Shown here: piece after piece, positions 1 to 8,494 of the stretch
How positions within the stretch are numbered: position 1 is the stretch's first letter
Layout: each line of letters starts with the position of its first letter
Origin: Methylococcaceae bacterium
Lineage (GTDB): Bacteria > Pseudomonadota > Gammaproteobacteria > Methylococcales > Methylomonadaceae
Direction: 5' to 3'
NCBI GenBank assembly: GCA_013140705.1
Contig: JABFSH010000002.1
Coordinates: 1 to 64,000 of the forward strand
Length of the DNA stretch: 64,000 nt
Program-made: the position numbers and the translations under genes
The notes under the pieces: model-generated
What the model saw: the letters and a program-made list of their open reading frames with translations, nothing else
What the model was told of the DNA's origin: nothing
The model's database searches: none

Positions 1-256
1 CCCTGATCTTTACAAAAACGACAAATTAACTGAGTTAATGGCTTAATAGTCAGTCATCTGCTCAAAAAAACCGGCTTTTCAGGAGCCTTTATTAACTTAC
101 TCCGGTTACCATTGGATAATTTTGCAATTGGCTCTACCGAAAAACTTTTTCTTTTAACGAAAAGTGCTCCAAAGATCGTGAAAATGAAAATTTTATATAT
201 ATGGCCTGCAAGCCTTGTATCTAGGCACTTCCAACATAAACTAAGGTAGTCCACCT

Positions 257-291
257 CATTCCAGAATAATTGTGGCCATTCCAGAATAATT
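257..291. repeat. Two 15-bp direct repeats, 20-bp period
   Basis: CATTCCAGAATAATT occurs at 257-271 and again at 277-291, separated by five bases. Closely spaced short repeats of this kind are found at the ends of some insertion sequences (for example IS21-like ends), but no transposase is visible in the window, so an IS remnant extending left of the window is only a guess. Confidence 0.5.
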
Positions 292-330
292 ATTCCCTTC
301 TCAAAAAATTGCTAAGGATGTGACCCATAA

Positions 331-436
331 TAACTTCCCTGTAGATTTTAACAGTCATACAGAAAAATGTAGAGCGGCACCCCGCCGATTGAGCGCCCAG
401 AATGCCCGGTTCGCGGCAAAGACGCCGCTCCTACTA
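331..436. repeat. REP-like dispersed repeat, copy 1
   Basis: This GC-rich palindromic segment matches 42090-42196. The outer parts (AACTTCCCTG, GATTTTAACA, and the GCGGC/GCCGC arms) align in the same direction, while the central part is in the opposite orientation in the two copies. No coding signal is seen between 1 and 606; a weak minus-strand frame at 54-254 has no recognisable domain. Confidence 0.6.
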
Positions 437-456
437 AGATTTCAGGATAATTCGGA

Positions 457-480
457 AAGTTATTTTTTGCCATATCCTAA
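457..480. repeat. Solo terminal inverted repeat of the 320-bp element
   Basis: AAGTTATTTTTTGCCATATCC is identical to the right terminal repeat of the element at 34073-34391. No partner end is seen to the left, so this appears to be a relic. Confidence 0.5.
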
Positions 481-606
481 CTATTCAGCGTTAAGGATCA
501 GGTAAATGGTGATTCGCCTTCGCTTTGATTTTGTTGAGCCTACTTTCAATGCACTTTGAACAGATCGTCAAATGTCCTGTCCAGGAACAGCTTGAGCAAT
601 TCCGCG

Positions 607-1371
607 CTATTTACGCGGGGGGGGGGGGAGCAACCGATTGGATTCATTTTTAACTACCTGGTAACACCCACAGACTCGATTTTCCAGTCCCGGTCTATCT
701 ATCACCGTAATGTGTCCCCGATTGTAATTTATCAAACCTGCCCGCTGCAATTTACCGGCGGCTTCCGTAACACCTTCACGGCGTACACCCAGCATGTTGG
801 CGATCAATTCCTGGGTCATCGTCAGCTCGTTGGACTCAAGTCGGTCGAGGCTTAACAACAGCCAGCGACAAAGCTGCTGATCCACGGAATGGTGCCGATT
901 GCAGACGGCCGTCTGGGCCATCTGCGTAATCAATGCCTGCGTATAACGCAGTAACAGATGAAGTAACGGTCCATAAAGATCGACTTCCTTTTGCATAAAC
1001 GCGCCTCGCAGTCGATAGGCATATCCAGCACTTTGTACGATCGCCCGGTTCGGCATGGTATTTCCACCCATAAACAGGGCAATACCAATCATGCCTTCAT
1101 TACCCACAACGGCAATTTCAGCTGATGCGCCATTCTCCATGACATAAAGCAACGACACAATGCACGTCGTCGGAAAATAGGCGTAACGAAGAGTCTCTCC
1201 TGACTCGTACAGTACTTTACCGAGCGGCATGTCAATTTTTTCCAGATTCGGGAAAATCCGCTCGAATACCTCAGTGGGTAGAGCATCCATGAGATGATTT
1301 TGTAAGGGTGTATTGAGGTCAGCCATTGTTATTGTTGGTATTAGACCCAAATTAAAATCACTAACTTTCAC
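607..1371 (-). CDS. Crp/Fnr-family transcriptional regulator (paralogue of 37336-38142)
   Basis: The N-terminal half is a cyclic-nucleotide-binding-like beta barrel and the C-terminal part (about residues 180-230) is a winged helix with the recognition segment GVRREGVTEAAGKLQRAG. It lacks the cysteine cluster of Fnr, so the effector is unknown. It is close in sequence to the regulator at 37336 throughout. GTG at 1371 has a Shine-Dalgarno-like AGGGA seven bases upstream, but the paralogue aligns from ATG 1326, so 239 and 254 residues are both possible. The C-terminus is encoded by an uninterrupted run of 12 C (617-628 as G on the plus strand), giving Leu-Leu-Pro4-Arg-Lys; slippage there would change the tail. 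A palindromic operator candidate lies 91 bp upstream at 1462-1477. Confidence 0.9.
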   Translation of the reverse strand: MKVSDFNLGLIPTITMADLNTPLQNHLMDALPTEVFERIFPNLEKIDMPLGKVLYESGETLRYAYFPTTCIVSLLYVMENGASAEIAVVGNEGMIGIALFMGGNTMPNRAIVQSAGYAYRLRGAFMQKEVDLYGPLLHLLLRYTQALITQMAQTAVCNRHHSVDQQLCRWLLLSLDRLESNELTMTQELIANMLGVRREGVTEAAGKLQRAGLINYNRGHITVIDRPGLENRVCGCYQVVKNESNRLLPPPPRK

Positions 1372-1461
1372 GGTACGTTCCCTGTGGAATTTACATGAAG
1401 TTCAGTGAAAGCAGTCTTCGTTTGATCAAACCTTATTATTGCCTAAAAATGACGTTCGCTG

Positions 1462-1477
1462 TGTGCGTTGTCGTACA
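1462..1477. promoter_or_regulatory. Palindromic operator candidate TGTNCG-N4-CGNACA
   Basis: TGTGCGTTGTCGTACA matches the recurrent palindrome exactly. It lies between the divergent Crp/Fnr gene (start 1371) and shc (start 2018), so it could serve autoregulation. Confidence 0.55.
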
Positions 1478-1542
1478 TACTTTATCAGGTATCAAGGTTA
1501 GTCTGTACTTATACTACCAAAGTAAAGATAAAAATCTCTTAA

Positions 1543-1792
1543 GGGGGGGCCTCTAAAAATTGCACTTCGACAAGCTCTGTGCGAACGGCAGCCTTTTTAA
1601 ATCAGTGCCTTGTCCGTTCGTGCTGAGCAAAATAAGCCCCTCTTCGGAGGCATGGCGTTACCCTGAAACAGTCGCTGTTCGACGTACTTTTTTGTGTTTT
1701 CATATCTTTGCAAGTCATTGATTTTAAAAATACAAAAAAGCTGTTTCTTGAGAGCTTGTCGAAGCATGAATGGATACTTTTTAGAGGTTCCC
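1543..1792. repeat. MITE-like element, family B, with nested core
   Basis: The ends are GCCTCTAAAAATT on the left and TTTTTAGAGGTTCCC on the right, imperfect terminal inverted repeats. Both are directly flanked by TTAA (1539-1542 and 1793-1796), which looks like a target duplication. Inside is a segment of about 155 bp (1617-1772) that also occurs inside the 320-bp family A elements at 12641 and 34073, so the structure is composite. No transposase is encoded. It occupies the gap between the Crp/Fnr gene and shc. Confidence 0.65.
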
Positions 1793-2017
1793 TTAAGGGT
1801 AGTCTGAATTTAATCAAATAGATCGCAAACCCTATAAATCCAGATCCTTAATTTTTAAGTCCATCATTGCAGTATCCCGCCGAGTGTTGATGTAATAAGA
1901 ACGCAGGTGTTCTTACATAATATATACAAATCGATTGATCGTGTTGGGTTTTCAAAAACTTAATCCAGGGTGAACCGACTTGCACAATGATAACGCCGAA
2001 TCAGAAAAAATCAACGT

Positions 2018-3991
2018 ATGCTGAATCAAACTTCACCGATTTCAAATGTCTCTTACCTCTTCATCGGCACAACAAGGTCTTCATCTAAGCTGAATTGTGC
2101 CATTGACCGTGCTAAAGAACACCTTCTGAGTCTTCAGAGCAATGAAGGTTATTGGGTATTCGAACTAGAAGCCGATTGCACTATACCGGCCGAATATATC
2201 CTGATGATGCATTATATGGATGAAATTAATGAGTCTCTGCAGACCAAAATTGCAAATTATATCCGTACACAACAAAACTCGGACGGCAGCTATTCCCTAT
2301 ACCAGGGGGGCTCGGGCGACATCAGCTGCACAATCAAAGCGTATTACGCCATGAAGATTGCCGGCGATCCGATCCAGAGTGTACCTATGACAAGTGCGCG
2401 TGACTGGATTCTTTCACAGGGTGGCGCTGCCAGGGCCAATGTCCTGACACGCATCATGCTGGCCATGTTTGAACAGATTCCTTGGCGTGGCGTCCCTTTC
2501 ATCCCGGTGGAAGTCATGCTGCTTCCTAAGTGGTTCCCTTTTCATCTTGAAAAAATATCCTATTGGGCACGTACCGTCTTGGTGCCACTGACCATACTCT
2601 GTACGTTTAAGGCCAAAGCCCGCAACCCAAAGAAAATAGGGATCGCCGAGCTATTTGTTACCGCACCGGATAAGGAAAAGAATTATTTTTCACATGTGAC
2701 CACACCCTTGGGAAAAGGATTTCTGGTGCTCGAAAGAATGGGCCGGTTCATGGAACCATTGATTCCGGGATTTGTTCGTAAAAGAGCAACACGCAAGGCC
2801 CTGAACTGGTTCATCGAAAGATTGAATGGTTTAGATGGTCTTGGCGCCATTTTCACTGCCATGGTGAATGCCTACGAAGCCATGGATTATCTCGGTATTC
2901 CTGTCGATAATGAACAACGGCAAATCGCCAGAGCGTCCATTGATCGCCTACTGGTCATCAAGGATGATATGGCCTATTGCCAGCCTTGCGTGTCACCTAT
3001 ATGGGATACCGGCCTGGCGTCATTGACACTGCAGGAAATTGATCGCCATCAGAAAGATCCTCACACACAGAAAGCACTGAAATCGGCATTACACTGGCTG
3101 GCGACCAAACAATTGAAAGATGAGCCGGGCGACTGGCGGAATCAGCGGCCCAACTTGCCGGGTGGCGGCTGGGCCTTTCAATTCGGCAACAGCTATTACC
3201 CTGATGTTGATGATACGGCGGTTGTGGCTTATGCCATGATCCAGGCCGACAATAAAAATTTTGCCGATAATATTGAACGAGCCGGTGCCTGGATAGCCGG
3301 CATGCAATCCAGCAATGGCGGCTATGGTGCTTTTGATGCCGACAACACGCATTTCTATCTTAACCACATTCCGTTTGCCGATCACGGCGCCTTGTTAGAT
3401 CCACCCACAGCCGATGTGAGTGCTCGGTGCATCATGCTTCTGGGCAAGCTCCTGAAACAGCATCCCGAATACCAGACCGTCATTGACCGGTGTATCGAAT
3501 ATCTGCGCAATCAGCAGGAGATGGATGGCTGCTGGTTTGGTCGCTGGGGCACGAATTACATTTATGGCACCTGGTCTGTGCTGGTCGGGTTTGAATCCGC
3601 CGGCGTTCCCAAAAATGATCCCGGCATACGCAAGGCTGTCGCCTGGCTGAAATCCAGGCAACGTGTTGACGGTGGCTGGGGAGAAGGTAATTATAGTTAT
3701 AACAACACCAAATGCCGCGGCCAATTCTATACCAGCACGGTTTTCCATACCTCGCTTGCCGTTCTGGCCCTACTGGCGTCTGGCGAAGCCCGATGCCCTG
3801 AAGTCAAGGCCGGTGTCAATTATTTGCTGAATAACCAACAGGCCGATGGCTTCTGGAAAGACCCAAGCTTTAATGCGCCGGGTTTTCCAAAGGTTTTCTA
3901 CCTGAAATATCATGGTTATGATAAATTTTTTCCCCTTTGGGCGCTTGGCCGTTACCGAAACGAGAACCGCCTCTCTCTGCCGAATCATTAA
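2018..3991 (+). CDS. shc: Squalene-hopene cyclase
   Basis: This enzyme cyclises squalene to hopene, the first dedicated step of hopanoid lipid synthesis, at the inner membrane. The 657 residues match the usual family length. The protonation motif DVDD is at residues 396-399 (the family DXDD motif), and repeated QW-type motifs such as GGYGAFDADNT, DGCWFGRWG and DGGWGEGNYS run through the second half. ATG 2018 is used; no strong Shine-Dalgarno is seen. It stands alone on its strand, with no hopanoid-modification genes adjacent. Hopanoids stiffen membranes, in keeping with the many envelope-stress genes nearby. Confidence 0.97.
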   Translation: MLNQTSPISNVSYLFIGTTRSSSKLNCAIDRAKEHLLSLQSNEGYWVFELEADCTIPAEYILMMHYMDEINESLQTKIANYIRTQQNSDGSYSLYQGGSGDISCTIKAYYAMKIAGDPIQSVPMTSARDWILSQGGAARANVLTRIMLAMFEQIPWRGVPFIPVEVMLLPKWFPFHLEKISYWARTVLVPLTILCTFKAKARNPKKIGIAELFVTAPDKEKNYFSHVTTPLGKGFLVLERMGRFMEPLIPGFVRKRATRKALNWFIERLNGLDGLGAIFTAMVNAYEAMDYLGIPVDNEQRQIARASIDRLLVIKDDMAYCQPCVSPIWDTGLASLTLQEIDRHQKDPHTQKALKSALHWLATKQLKDEPGDWRNQRPNLPGGGWAFQFGNSYYPDVDDTAVVAYAMIQADNKNFADNIERAGAWIAGMQSSNGGYGAFDADNTHFYLNHIPFADHGALLDPPTADVSARCIMLLGKLLKQHPEYQTVIDRCIEYLRNQQEMDGCWFGRWGTNYIYGTWSVLVGFESAGVPKNDPGIRKAVAWLKSRQRVDGGWGEGNYSYNNTKCRGQFYTSTVFHTSLAVLALLASGEARCPEVKAGVNYLLNNQQADGFWKDPSFNAPGFPKVFYLKYHGYDKFFPLWALGRYRNENRLSLPNH

Positions 3992-4098
3992 CTTTAGGAA
4001 CATGCATGAATGAAAAAATTAGCCGTGTGGAGTTATCCACTCTGGGTGAATAAATTCGCGGGGGCATCATAAATCCGGACGTTATATTTAGCCTAATC

Positions 4099-4461
4099 CT
4101 ACAAGCTTCGAAACCGCGCCAGTTCGTCCTGCAACCATTGTTTACAATTTACCGTTGCAGCGCCATCACACCTCACCTCATACGGTTTACCGCTACGACT
4201 GCTTGCCGTGGCTACCCTATCAATAAAGTCTTCGGCTGTATTAATAAGATTTCTTACTTCCAGGTAGTTATATTTGTTGCGTAAATGGATTTGCGCCTCT
4301 TTCGAGTCATGCCAGGTGCCATTGCGATAAAATTCACATCTGGAACCTTCAATAAATCCAAGCAGAAAATTCACTTCTATTTGCACGCTGGCTGGGGGTT
4401 GTGCAAACCCTGGCACAGAATCCAGCAGCATGACCAAAGCTATTATCAATCGTATGTTCAT
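4099..4461 (-). CDS. DUF5329 (YfeK-like) exported protein
   Basis: The 120-residue protein has a signal peptide ending near GFAQ. It carries the conserved pattern of E. coli YfeK/DUF5329: a Cys-x-Phe-x-Arg-Asn-Gly segment, a loop around HLRNKYNYLE, and TAEDFIDRVATASSRSGKPY. Two cysteines near the C-terminus could form a disulphide. Its function is unknown. Its ATG overlaps the stop codon of the upstream phospholipase D gene (ATGA), so the two are probably translationally coupled and it is the third gene of the operon. Confidence 0.85.
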   Translation of the reverse strand: MNIRLIIALVMLLDSVPGFAQPPASVQIEVNFLLGFIEGSRCEFYRNGTWHDSKEAQIHLRNKYNYLEVRNLINTAEDFIDRVATASSRSGKPYEVRCDGAATVNCKQWLQDELARFRSL

Positions 4462-6083
4462 AATTCATCATCCAGTGGAAAAAGTGATATGAAATTGACC
4501 TCGGCTCGTTGCCAGTCACTCCGAGCCGGTTCCCTGTCGAGCTCGACAGAATTCGTACCTTCCTGGGTACGCCAAACCAAACCCGCACGCCCCCCTGTGC
4601 CGTTCGCATGCAATACCAGCTGATAGGCGTTGACCGGCTGCACCATGGCTTCGAAACGGGCAACGAGCTGACTAGCCAACTCGGAGCTATCAATGATCAA
4701 ACCAATTTCAGTGTTGATGTGCATGGATCTCTGATCAAAGTTCATTGAACCTATAAACAGCTTCTGACGGTCAAACACAAACAGTTTTGCGTGCAACGAA
4801 TAGTTTCCGTGCCGCGATATGGCTTCTGTTTGCCCACTACCTTTGCTGTTACCCAGAAGTGCACGAATTTCGTAAAGTTCAACGCCATTTTCCAGCAGAG
4901 GCACACGATAATGCATATAGCCGGAGTGAGCCAGCAACTGCTCAGATGATTCAAGTGAATTGGTCAGAATGCGCACCCGGACGTTGCGGCGACGCAAGTC
5001 CTTGAGCAATCGCATGCCTTCGTTCCCCGGTATCAGATAGGGTGTGACCATCAGCAACTCGGACTGTACCTCCATAGTGGTATTCGCCAATGCACGCTGC
5101 ATCAGTCTGCCATACTTGGCGCCGCTTTTTACTTTCTTTTTGTCGGGGCTGTCGTAGACCAGTTGCGCGCGCGCCCAGATCAGGGGCAAGTGGCCGGAAA
5201 GCATGCCTTTAAAGGGTTCGCCGGTCGCAGCGCGTTTTACATAGTCGATACCCTCCCTTTTCATCTGCCGTCTCTGGTCGTTTAATATCTCACGATGGTC
5301 GTTCAAGGCTGCGTGTGCCGACTTCTCACCAACAAGTGCCTCGGCCGGGATCGACAGGTCGCTGTTCCAGAACTCGTCGAAAGTCGCTGACAGTTTCATG
5401 GCAATAGGACCAGCGGCAAAAATGTCGTCATCAGCAACCTGAGACTCAGGGTCCATCTGAAAAAATTGATCACCAATGTTACGCCCACCTATGAGCGCTA
5501 TGGCATTGTCCACGATGAACAATTTATTATGCATTCGATAATCAAGCCTTGAGATATCGAAAAGAAATTCGACGTTTCGAAGCAGCCTGGCATGTCCGCG
5601 ATACACAAAGGGATTGAATATGCGAACCTGGATTGACGGATGCGCTTCAAGTACTGTAATCCCTTCGTCGCCACTCTCCGTATCACCATCGTCGACCAAC
5701 ACACGTACTCGCACACCACGGTCGGCCGCATGCAATACAGCTGCAGTCAACAGTTTGCCTGTTTCGTCGCCACGAAAAACGAAATATTGAAGATCAAGTG
5801 TTTGTTCCGCAGCCTTAATCATTTGCATCCTGATCAAGAATCCGTCCGCGCCTACAGGAATGATTCGAAATCCCGAAGTGCCGCCGTGTTGGCGACCGGC
5901 ATTGCCGAACTGTCGACCAAGCCGAGTCTCCTCGGGATGAACAAGTGCCGAGGACACGGATTTTGGAAAGTCGGAACCCGGTGGTAGTGAGGCGCACCCG
6001 ACCAGAATCGAGACGGATAGGACGATAAGCGAAAAATGAGTAACTCGAAACCTCGATGCCCAAACCGGGTAGATTAGGGGCAT
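4458..6083 (-). CDS. Phospholipase D-family lipoprotein (cardiolipin synthase C-like)
   Basis: Two HKD motifs are present: H185-x-K187-x4-D192 in MHNKLFIVD and H431-x-K433-x4-D438 in LHAKLFVFD, so both half-sites of the phospholipase D/cardiolipin synthase fold are intact. The N-terminus has a hydrophobic stretch with the lipobox LVGC, predicting an outer-membrane lipoprotein. The arrangement resembles ClsC/YmdC-like proteins, which transfer phosphatidyl groups; the substrate is inferred. ATG 6083 is preferred, because an in-frame ATG at 6134 would overlap the upstream gene and put 17 polar residues before the signal peptide. It lies between a glycine-zipper lipoprotein gene and the DUF5329 gene. 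Confidence 0.88.
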   Translation of the reverse strand: MPLIYPVWASRFRVTHFSLIVLSVSILVGCASLPPGSDFPKSVSSALVHPEETRLGRQFGNAGRQHGGTSGFRIIPVGADGFLIRMQMIKAAEQTLDLQYFVFRGDETGKLLTAAVLHAADRGVRVRVLVDDGDTESGDEGITVLEAHPSIQVRIFNPFVYRGHARLLRNVEFLFDISRLDYRMHNKLFIVDNAIALIGGRNIGDQFFQMDPESQVADDDIFAAGPIAMKLSATFDEFWNSDLSIPAEALVGEKSAHAALNDHREILNDQRRQMKREGIDYVKRAATGEPFKGMLSGHLPLIWARAQLVYDSPDKKKVKSGAKYGRLMQRALANTTMEVQSELLMVTPYLIPGNEGMRLLKDLRRRNVRVRILTNSLESSEQLLAHSGYMHYRVPLLENGVELYEIRALLGNSKGSGQTEAISRHGNYSLHAKLFVFDRQKLFIGSMNFDQRSMHINTEIGLIIDSSELASQLVARFEAMVQPVNAYQLVLHANGTGGRAGLVWRTQEGTNSVELDREPARSDWQRAEVNFISLFPLDDEL

Positions 6084-6093
6084 CTTAGGTCGA

Positions 6094-6318
6094 TCATCGA
6101 TTGGGCTTGCTGACTTCGTGACCGATGATGCCACCTACAGCTGCACCACCGACCGTTCCAAGCCCACTACCACCGGTAAGAGCGGCTCCTCCGACGGCAC
6201 CGACACCGGCGCCGATGGCAGTGTTCCTTCCCTGCGTTGACATGCCGGAACAACCAAACAGGCCGATGAGCATTGCGGCTGTCACCGAGCTGACAACAAA
6301 CTTTTGAATTGTTTTCAT
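6094..6318 (-). CDS. Glycine-zipper lipoprotein (OsmB-like)
   Basis: The 74-residue protein has a signal peptide with lipobox LFGC and a run of Gly/Ala repeats (AIGAGVGAVGGAALTGG) of the glycine zipper 2TM type, ending in GGIIGHEVSKPNR. Relatives such as OsmB and SlyB-like proteins are small envelope-stress lipoproteins. AGAGG lies a few bases before ATG 6318. It is the first gene of the operon with the phospholipase D-type protein, whose preferred start lies 10 bp after this stop. Confidence 0.85.
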   Translation of the reverse strand: MKTIQKFVVSSVTAAMLIGLFGCSGMSTQGRNTAIGAGVGAVGGAALTGGSGLGTVGGAAVGGIIGHEVSKPNR

Positions 6319-6394
6319 TGCATTACCTCTTTATTTATTTCGGCCCTGTAAAATATTATCTGCGTTCACCTTGAGCATGCCGTATCACCAGAGA

Positions 6395-6447
6395 GCTTCG
6401 ACAAGCCCGGCTCGAACGGTTTCAAATATCATCAGGCCGAATCAATA
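6395..6447. repeat. 53-bp dispersed repeat, copy 1
   Basis: The segment containing CTCGAACGGTTTCAAATATC and ATCAGGCCGAATCAAT recurs at 7489-7540. Its left part is a diverged TTCGACAAGC/GAACGG dispersed repeat. Confidence 0.6.
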
Positions 6448-6584
6448 ATATCCAGAACTCATACGCATCCTCGTTTGGACGGCACTACTTTCGACCATTA
6501 CACAGGGTTGCTGGTTTATGGTGTAAGTCTGCCAGACGGGTCTCGTTCGATAGTTCAAGTGTAATCAGAAAGCTCTTCTCAGTC

Positions 6585-6600
6585 TGTCCGCTGACGCACA
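6585..6600. promoter_or_regulatory. Palindromic operator candidate, with a degenerate second site
   Basis: TGTCCGCTGACGCACA matches the TGTNCG-N4-CGNACA palindrome exactly. A second, degenerate site (TGTGGC-CAAG-CGTACA) lies 60 bp further on at 6645-6660. Both precede the exported-protein gene at 6809; the gene at 6318 on the other strand is also in range. Confidence 0.5.
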
Positions 6601-6808
6601 TACCCAGCATTCAGCATTCGATTGTATTTATGGACTATCCCCTATGTGGCCAAGCGTACAGTTCTTTTGACATTATTAGCAGATCATTGTTATTTCCGCT
6701 TTATCAGGAAAAGACAAGCCATGATTGCTCATATCATTTGCTTGACCGCTTTAACTGGCGCTGCGCTAAAGTCACCGGACACTATTTATCAAAAACAGGA
6801 GATTCAAC

Positions 6809-7261
6809 ATGAAACCTTTTTTAACTGCTGCGGCATTGGCAGCTTTTTGCCTTACCACCTTCCATGCCACCATGATTGCTGCCGATGTAGGCCTCTCGAT
6901 CAATGTTGGCCAGCCCGGCTTCTATGGTCAACTTAACATCAACGACTATCCGCAGCCCCGCGTGATTTATCGACAGCCGATAGCCATCCAGCGCATACCT
7001 ATGGACCGCCCCCCCATTTATCTGCGTGTACGTCCGGGCCACGCCAAACACTGGAAAAGACACTGCCGCGAATATAACGCTTGCGGCGAACGTGTCTATT
7101 TTGTGCAAAACAATTGGTACAATCGTGAATATGTTCCGCGTTACCAGGAATATCAACGCAACCGCGGCAATGACGGACGTGACGACCATGGAGATAATCA
7201 GGGTGGGGATCATAGGAACGAGCAGGGCGGCAACAATAGGGGTCATGGCCGTGATCATTAA
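6809..7261 (+). CDS. Exported basic protein with Gly/Asp/His-rich tail, function unknown
   Basis: The 150-residue protein has a clear signal peptide (about residues 1-25). The mature part begins with GLSINVGQPGFYGQLNI and continues with a conserved core, HAKHWKRHCREYNACGERVYFV, containing two cysteines and many aromatic and basic residues. The last 35 residues are low-complexity Asn/Gly/Asp/Arg/His. Similar short periplasmic proteins are widespread in proteobacteria with no assigned role. AGGAG precedes ATG 6809. Two copies of the operator-like palindrome lie 150-225 bp upstream. Confidence 0.85.
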   Translation: MKPFLTAAALAAFCLTTFHATMIAADVGLSINVGQPGFYGQLNINDYPQPRVIYRQPIAIQRIPMDRPPIYLRVRPGHAKHWKRHCREYNACGERVYFVQNNWYNREYVPRYQEYQRNRGNDGRDDHGDNQGGDHRNEQGGNNRGHGRDH

Positions 7262-7369
7262 GACATTGTCGTAAAGGTATTGGCTAGCCCTACATCATTT
7301 CAACAAAACCTTTAAAGCACCCAACACCTATCGTTTAAATGCCATGCGGTTTAGCGCTCGTTTCCCTTA

Positions 7370-7385
7370 TGTACGTTAGCGTACG
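7370..7385. promoter_or_regulatory. Palindromic operator candidate, one mismatch
   Basis: TGTACGTTAGCGTACG fits TGTNCG-N4-CGNACA except at the last base. It lies about 110 bp after the gene ending at 7261, with no gene close downstream, so its target is unclear. Confidence 0.35.
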
Positions 7386-7488
7386 GTACACAGCGGCTAA
7401 AAGGCGTCTAATGGCTATGGGCTGTTCCTATAGATTCGGCCCTTTCAAGTTTTAACTCCGCTCGCTTTGAGCTTGTCGAAAGACCAGA

Positions 7489-7540
7489 TAGCTTCGTCAG
7501 CCCTGCTCGAACGGTTTCAAATATCATCAGGCCGAATCAA
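7489..7540. repeat. 53-bp dispersed repeat, copy 2
   Basis: This matches 6395-6447, with identical GCTCGAACGGTTTCAAATAT and ATCAGGCCGAATCAAT blocks. Confidence 0.6.
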
Positions 7541-7563
7541 TGGAACCAACGTTTTATCTCCAT

Positions 7564-7780
7564 AAGCTTATCTGATTACGTATAAGTTTCAGCCAACGTT
7601 GAAACGATAAACTCTCCCCGGCATGGATTGCCGGGGTCTAGGCTACAGGGATGTAACCCCAGTGATGTGTTGTCAGCGAGTCACGTCCCTATGTTCTGGA
7701 TACCGGCGATCCATGCCGGCATGACGGCTACTTGAGGGTTTGCTATTTCAGCTGAAACCTGTGGGTAATCAGGTAAGCTT
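7564..7780. repeat. MITE-like element, family C, copy 1
   Basis: The ends are inverted repeats (AAGCTTATCTGATTACG on the left, GGTAATCAGGTAAGCTT on the right), followed inwards by GTTTCAGC/GCTGAAAC. The interior holds a second inverted pair around CCGGCATGGATTGCCGG and CCGGCGATCCATGCCGG. It is about 217 bp and non-coding, and matches 10214-10442 along its length. Confidence 0.7.
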
Positions 7781-8083
7781 ATTGCTATTTCTATCCCGTA
7801 TGGAAATTTCACGTCAGGGATTTCATTTTTAGAATCTCGGCTTGGGAAGTGCCTGATTCGTCTTTACCAGAAAGGTTGTTAAGTAATAAAGGACCCAGGT
7901 TCTTTAACGCCATCAAATTTACTACCTTGAGGCCTATACGTCTGCACGGCCATTTGGCTTTAAAGTCAAGGCAATTTCCAAGTGGAGGAGCACAGCCTGA
8001 TGGCTGTTGCAAAAATTGAAAATCGTAGCCTTTTAACCGGTGAAACGATTGTATTCAACGTTCAAATCAATGGAGAAAACCTT

Positions 8084-8476
8084 ATGAAAAATTTCTACTA
8101 CGCCAAATCAAATAAGATTTTACATGGGCTTGGCATAACGGCAGCGGCAGTAATCTTCCTTTCAGGTTGCGCGAGCATTCCTGCACCAACGGAGCAAATG
8201 GCCGTTTCCAGGGCTGCGGTCAGCAGTGCAAGCAGCGCTGGCGGCAATGAATTTGCGCCGTTACCGCTCAAGTCAGCCATGGAGAAAATGGATAGCGCCG
8301 AACTGGCCATGACAGAAAAAAACTATCTGCTCGCCCGGCGCCTGGCGGAACAAGCCCAGGTCGATGCCCAACTTGCAACAGCTACAGCTCGATCATTCAA
8401 GGCGCAAAAAGCAGCGAGTGCATTGCATGAAGATACGCGTGTACTACAACAAGAAATTGACCGTAAAACCCAGTAA
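8084..8476 (+). CDS. DUF4398-type lipoprotein
   Basis: The 130-residue protein has a signal peptide with lipobox FLSGC. The mature part is alpha-helical, with the pattern SAMEKMDSAELAMTEKNYLLA followed by AEQAQVDAQLATATARS, typical of the DUF4398 domain found next to OmpA-like genes. GGAG lies 9 bases before ATG 8084, so a longer in-frame start at 7982 is unlikely. The next gene starts 18 bp after this stop and shares the helical region, so the two are probably one envelope operon. Specific function is unknown. Confidence 0.85.
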   Translation: MKNFYYAKSNKILHGLGITAAAVIFLSGCASIPAPTEQMAVSRAAVSSASSAGGNEFAPLPLKSAMEKMDSAELAMTEKNYLLARRLAEQAQVDAQLATATARSFKAQKAASALHEDTRVLQQEIDRKTQ

Positions 8477-8494
8477 TATTTAATGGAGTTCATC

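Noticed and set aside
54-254. Minus-strand frame of 66 codons at the left edge
   Set aside because: It starts with GTG, lacks a Shine-Dalgarno and any recognisable domain, and lies in AT-rich DNA beside a possible IS remnant.
1602-1817. Minus-strand frame of 71 codons
   Set aside because: It lies wholly within a MITE-like element, and similar frames occur at 34072-34311 in the same repeat.
6622-6936. Plus-strand frame of 104 codons
   Set aside because: It overlaps the well-supported exported-protein gene at 6809 in another frame and has no signal or domain.
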